Below, one piece after another: positions 11,021 through 12,374 of a stretch of 12,374 nucleotides of DNA (positions are counted from its first letter, which is position 1; the number at the start of each line of letters is the position of its first letter). Origin of the DNA: Lysobacterales bacterium (GTDB lineage: Bacteria > Pseudomonadota > Gammaproteobacteria > Xanthomonadales > Xanthomonadaceae). The DNA is taken from assembly GCA_016718605.1 (NCBI GenBank), contig JADKCY010000023.1:1-12374 (forward strand), read 5' to 3'. Both the position numbers and the translations under genes were made by a program. The notes below the pieces were generated by a model. It had not been told where the DNA came from, ran no database searches, and saw only the letters and a list, made by a program, of their open reading frames with translations.

Positions 11021-11842
11021 GTGGTCAACCTCCAAATCGACAGCGCATCGCCGGGCCGGCTCGCCTTCTGGTCCCTCGGCGGCTCAACGCAGCCCGCTAA
11101 CGCGGGCGTGCCACCCGGGCAGGCCTTCCTCTGGCTGGACCCCGCCACCACCAGCCCGAACGTGCTTCTCGGCCTCGACGTGCCCGGCCGTGGCCGCTTC
11201 TACATGCGCCCCGGCGACGTGGTGCCCATGGACAAGCGCGCCGGCAACGTGCGGGTATGGAACGCGCTACGCCGGAACATCCCTTCCACGTTCCTCGCAA
11301 GCGCCAACCGCCTCGGTCTCGTGGGGTTCGTGGGGCTGCGCGCCGGCACCGTGGAGGAGCTGGGCGCCGTGGTCGCCACCCGCGAGAAGGGCGCCGCGCA
11401 CCCGCTCGCGAACCTGCTGTTCGCGGGTGTGGTCGCAGTCAGCACGAATATCTACGTGCCGACCGCCAACGTCACCGGCCTGCGCGTGTCCTGCTGGGGG
11501 TGGGCCGACCCGTCAGGCGCCCCGACGGCCCCGCTCGACTTCTCGGCCTCCATGCAGGTCGCGGCCGGCATCCCCCGGGCCCCCGGCGCGCTCACCATGC
11601 CGGCACTCGGAGCCGTCCCCTTGCCCGGCATGGAGGAGGAGGCCGGCGACGTGTACGAGAGCTGGAACGCCGGCCAGCGCCTCACGTTCGCGGGCGGCGG
11701 CGCATCCATCTACGACAGTCAGCTTTCGCACGACGTAGCCGTGGTGGCCGGGTCCGCCGCCATGGTCCTGAGGCTAGAGAATTCCATCGTGGGCACCGCC
11801 GCCTTCCTGTCGGGCGCCTATCTCTGGGTCGAGGGCCGCTGA
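11021..11842 (+). CDS. Minor capsid/vertex protein candidate
   Basis: 273 residues from GTG 11021, with CGGAG at 11008-11012. It is beta-rich, with Gly/Pro turns (LGLDVPGRGRFYMRPGDVVPMDKRAGNVRVW) followed by strands NLLFAGVVAVSTNIYVPTAN and SASMQVAAG. Two aromatic hydrophobic segments appear in the second half. Residues 214-242 are the segment also found at 4275-4361. Its stop shares bases with the ATG of the spike gene (TGATG at 11840-11844), so the two are probably made together. Position between the capsid proteins and the spike suggests a penton, vertex base or spike-anchoring protein. No similarity to a named family is recognised, and a second, smaller jelly-roll capsid protein is a possible alternative. 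Confidence 0.65.
   Translation: MVNLQIDSASPGRLAFWSLGGSTQPANAGVPPGQAFLWLDPATTSPNVLLGLDVPGRGRFYMRPGDVVPMDKRAGNVRVWNALRRNIPSTFLASANRLGLVGFVGLRAGTVEELGAVVATREKGAAHPLANLLFAGVVAVSTNIYVPTANVTGLRVSCWGWADPSGAPTAPLDFSASMQVAAGIPRAPGALTMPALGAVPLPGMEEEAGDVYESWNAGQRLTFAGGGASIYDSQLSHDVAVVAGSAAMVLRLENSIVGTAAFLSGAYLWVEGR
11660..11746 (+). repeat. Partner copy of the 4275-4361 repeat, inside the minor capsid gene
   Basis: Codons 214-242 of the 11021-11842 gene. It is in the same orientation as the 4275 copy, about 7.4 kb away. The first 25 codons share 63 of 75 bases. This copy uses C/G third positions more than the other, matching the rest of the genome, so it is the resident copy and the 4275 one the import. 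Confidence 0.75.
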
Positions 11843-12374
11843 TGCGCCGCCGAATCGTCATCGCCGGGTGCGTCCTCGGCCTCGCCCTGGCCGTCGGACT
11901 CGTCACGCCGGCCGGCGCCCAGTTCGTGAGCCAGTACCTCGCGCGCACCTTCACCAGCTCCGCGCCCTCGGGCGTCAACGGCTTCGTGTGCAAGACGGCC
12001 GGTTGCCGCGTGGACCTCGGGCCGGGCGCAAACGACTTCTGGTACAGCGACGGCGCGTCAATCAAGACGGATGGCCCGGTCTCGACAATCAGCACGTACG
12101 TGAGCACGGCCGCCACCAACAACAACGGGTTTGCGCTCACGCAGAATTACGCGCGAATGGACCTTGGAGCCGGCGCAAACGATTACCTCTACAGCGACGG
12201 GAACCGGGCAAGCGTCGCTGGCGAGTTGTACGTCAACTCTACGCTGAGCGTCGCTTCCGGCGTGCTGGCCGCAACGAACGCCGCGACCCCTGTTTGGCTG
12301 AGGGGTGGAGTGACAGCGACAGGAACCGCCATCGCAAACAAAATAACCAACGTCAATGCGCTGGGGTCGTTCGA
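11842..12374 (+). CDS. Spike/fibre protein, N-terminal part (runs off the window)
   Basis: ATG 11842 shares its A with the previous TGA. 177 complete codons are present with no stop. Residues 1-26 form a Sec signal peptide (MRRRIVIAGCVLGLALAVGL, then VTPAGA, cut before QF). The mature part is Ser/Thr/Asn/Gly-rich and beta-like, with repeated motifs VDLGPGANDFWYSDG (12010-12054) and MDLGAGANDYLYSDG (12157-12201), 49 residues apart. It ends LGSF plus the bases GA. The piece at 1-282 begins FYSDNGS, so adding a single base gives LGS-F-(D/E)-FYSDNGS, a third copy of the motif in frame; the complete protein would be 271 residues. Repeats and the C-terminal fibre-like end suggest a trimeric receptor-binding spike. 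Confidence 0.7.
   Translation, partial: MRRRIVIAGCVLGLALAVGLVTPAGAQFVSQYLARTFTSSAPSGVNGFVCKTAGCRVDLGPGANDFWYSDGASIKTDGPVSTISTYVSTAATNNNGFALTQNYARMDLGAGANDYLYSDGNRASVAGELYVNSTLSVASGVLAATNAATPVWLRGGVTATGTAIANKITNVNALGSF
12010..12201 (+). repeat. Spike internal repeat (two full units)
   Basis: Unit 1 at 12010-12054 and unit 2 at 12157-12201 encode (V/M)DLG(P/A)GANDxxYSDG, start to start 147 bases. The base sequences share runs such as GGCGCAAACGA and TACAGCGACGG. A diverged third unit lies at the window junction. Repeats of this type are usual in elongated beta-structured fibres. Confidence 0.7.

Noticed and set aside
1..12374. CRISPR array, insertion sequence or diversity-generating retroelement
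   Set aside because: No regularly spaced short repeats, no transposase or terminal inverted repeats, and no reverse transcriptase. The spike repeats and the 4275/11660 pair do not fit template/variable repeats because differences are synonymous rather than at adenines.

Overview
This 12.4 kb, very GC-rich window reads as a small tailless bacteriophage genome or provirus. The case rests on a capsid block holding a FtsK/HerA-like packaging ATPase (8656-9297) next to a 371-residue protein that looks like a double-jelly-roll (DJR) major capsid protein (9492-10607). Around them lie many tiny single-membrane-span proteins, as expected of a virus with an internal lipid membrane (PRD1/PM2-type lineage, Varidnaviria). 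No terminase, portal or tail machinery is visible. The host is probably a high-GC bacterium. GTG starts, TTGAC/CAGGGT-like promoter boxes and the style of the HTH and Cys proteins would suit an actinobacterium. The Sec-exported spike with a Cys-rich C-terminus would equally suit a Gram-negative high-GC host such as a myxobacterium. The host is not settled.

Layout. 1-282 is the C-terminal part of a spike or fibre gene, and 11842-12374 is the N-terminal part of what looks like the same gene, so the window is probably a linearised circle lacking about one base. 294-2637 holds a secreted Cys protein, small membrane proteins and a membrane-anchored lytic transglycosylase. 2638-2941 is a noncoding leader with a promoter, an operator-like palindrome and strong RNA-like stems. 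2942-4153 is a tyrosine integrase. 4063-7033 is a chain of small genes overlapping by four bases (GTGA junctions): Cys-rich proteins, a winged helix, helical and coiled-coil proteins, a PD-(D/E)XK-like nuclease and a serine recombinase. 7034-7295 is noncoding, with a terminator and a palindrome. 7296-7529 is a Phd/YefM-type antitoxin without a toxin. 7474-7692 on the minus strand is a small MerR/excisionase-like HTH gene, the only minus-strand gene. 7776-11842 is the virion block.

How it may work (inference). The HTH gene and the antitoxin-like gene sit at the divergent and convergent control point between the integration/recombination module and the virion module, and so are candidate lysogeny switch elements. 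The integrase would mediate provirus formation, and the nuclease and serine recombinase would process or resolve circular DNA. Virion genes run ATPase, small membrane protein, DJR capsid, membrane protein, minor capsid/vertex protein and spike, followed across the circle junction by entry or lysis proteins. No replication initiator, primase or polymerase was recognised.

The most unusual feature is an 87-base stretch downstream of the integrase (4275-4361) that encodes, in a frame that is not otherwise used, 26 of the same 29 residues as part of the 11021-11842 capsid-region protein. The two copies differ almost only at synonymous positions, so a piece of a relative's capsid gene appears to be lodged beside the integrase.
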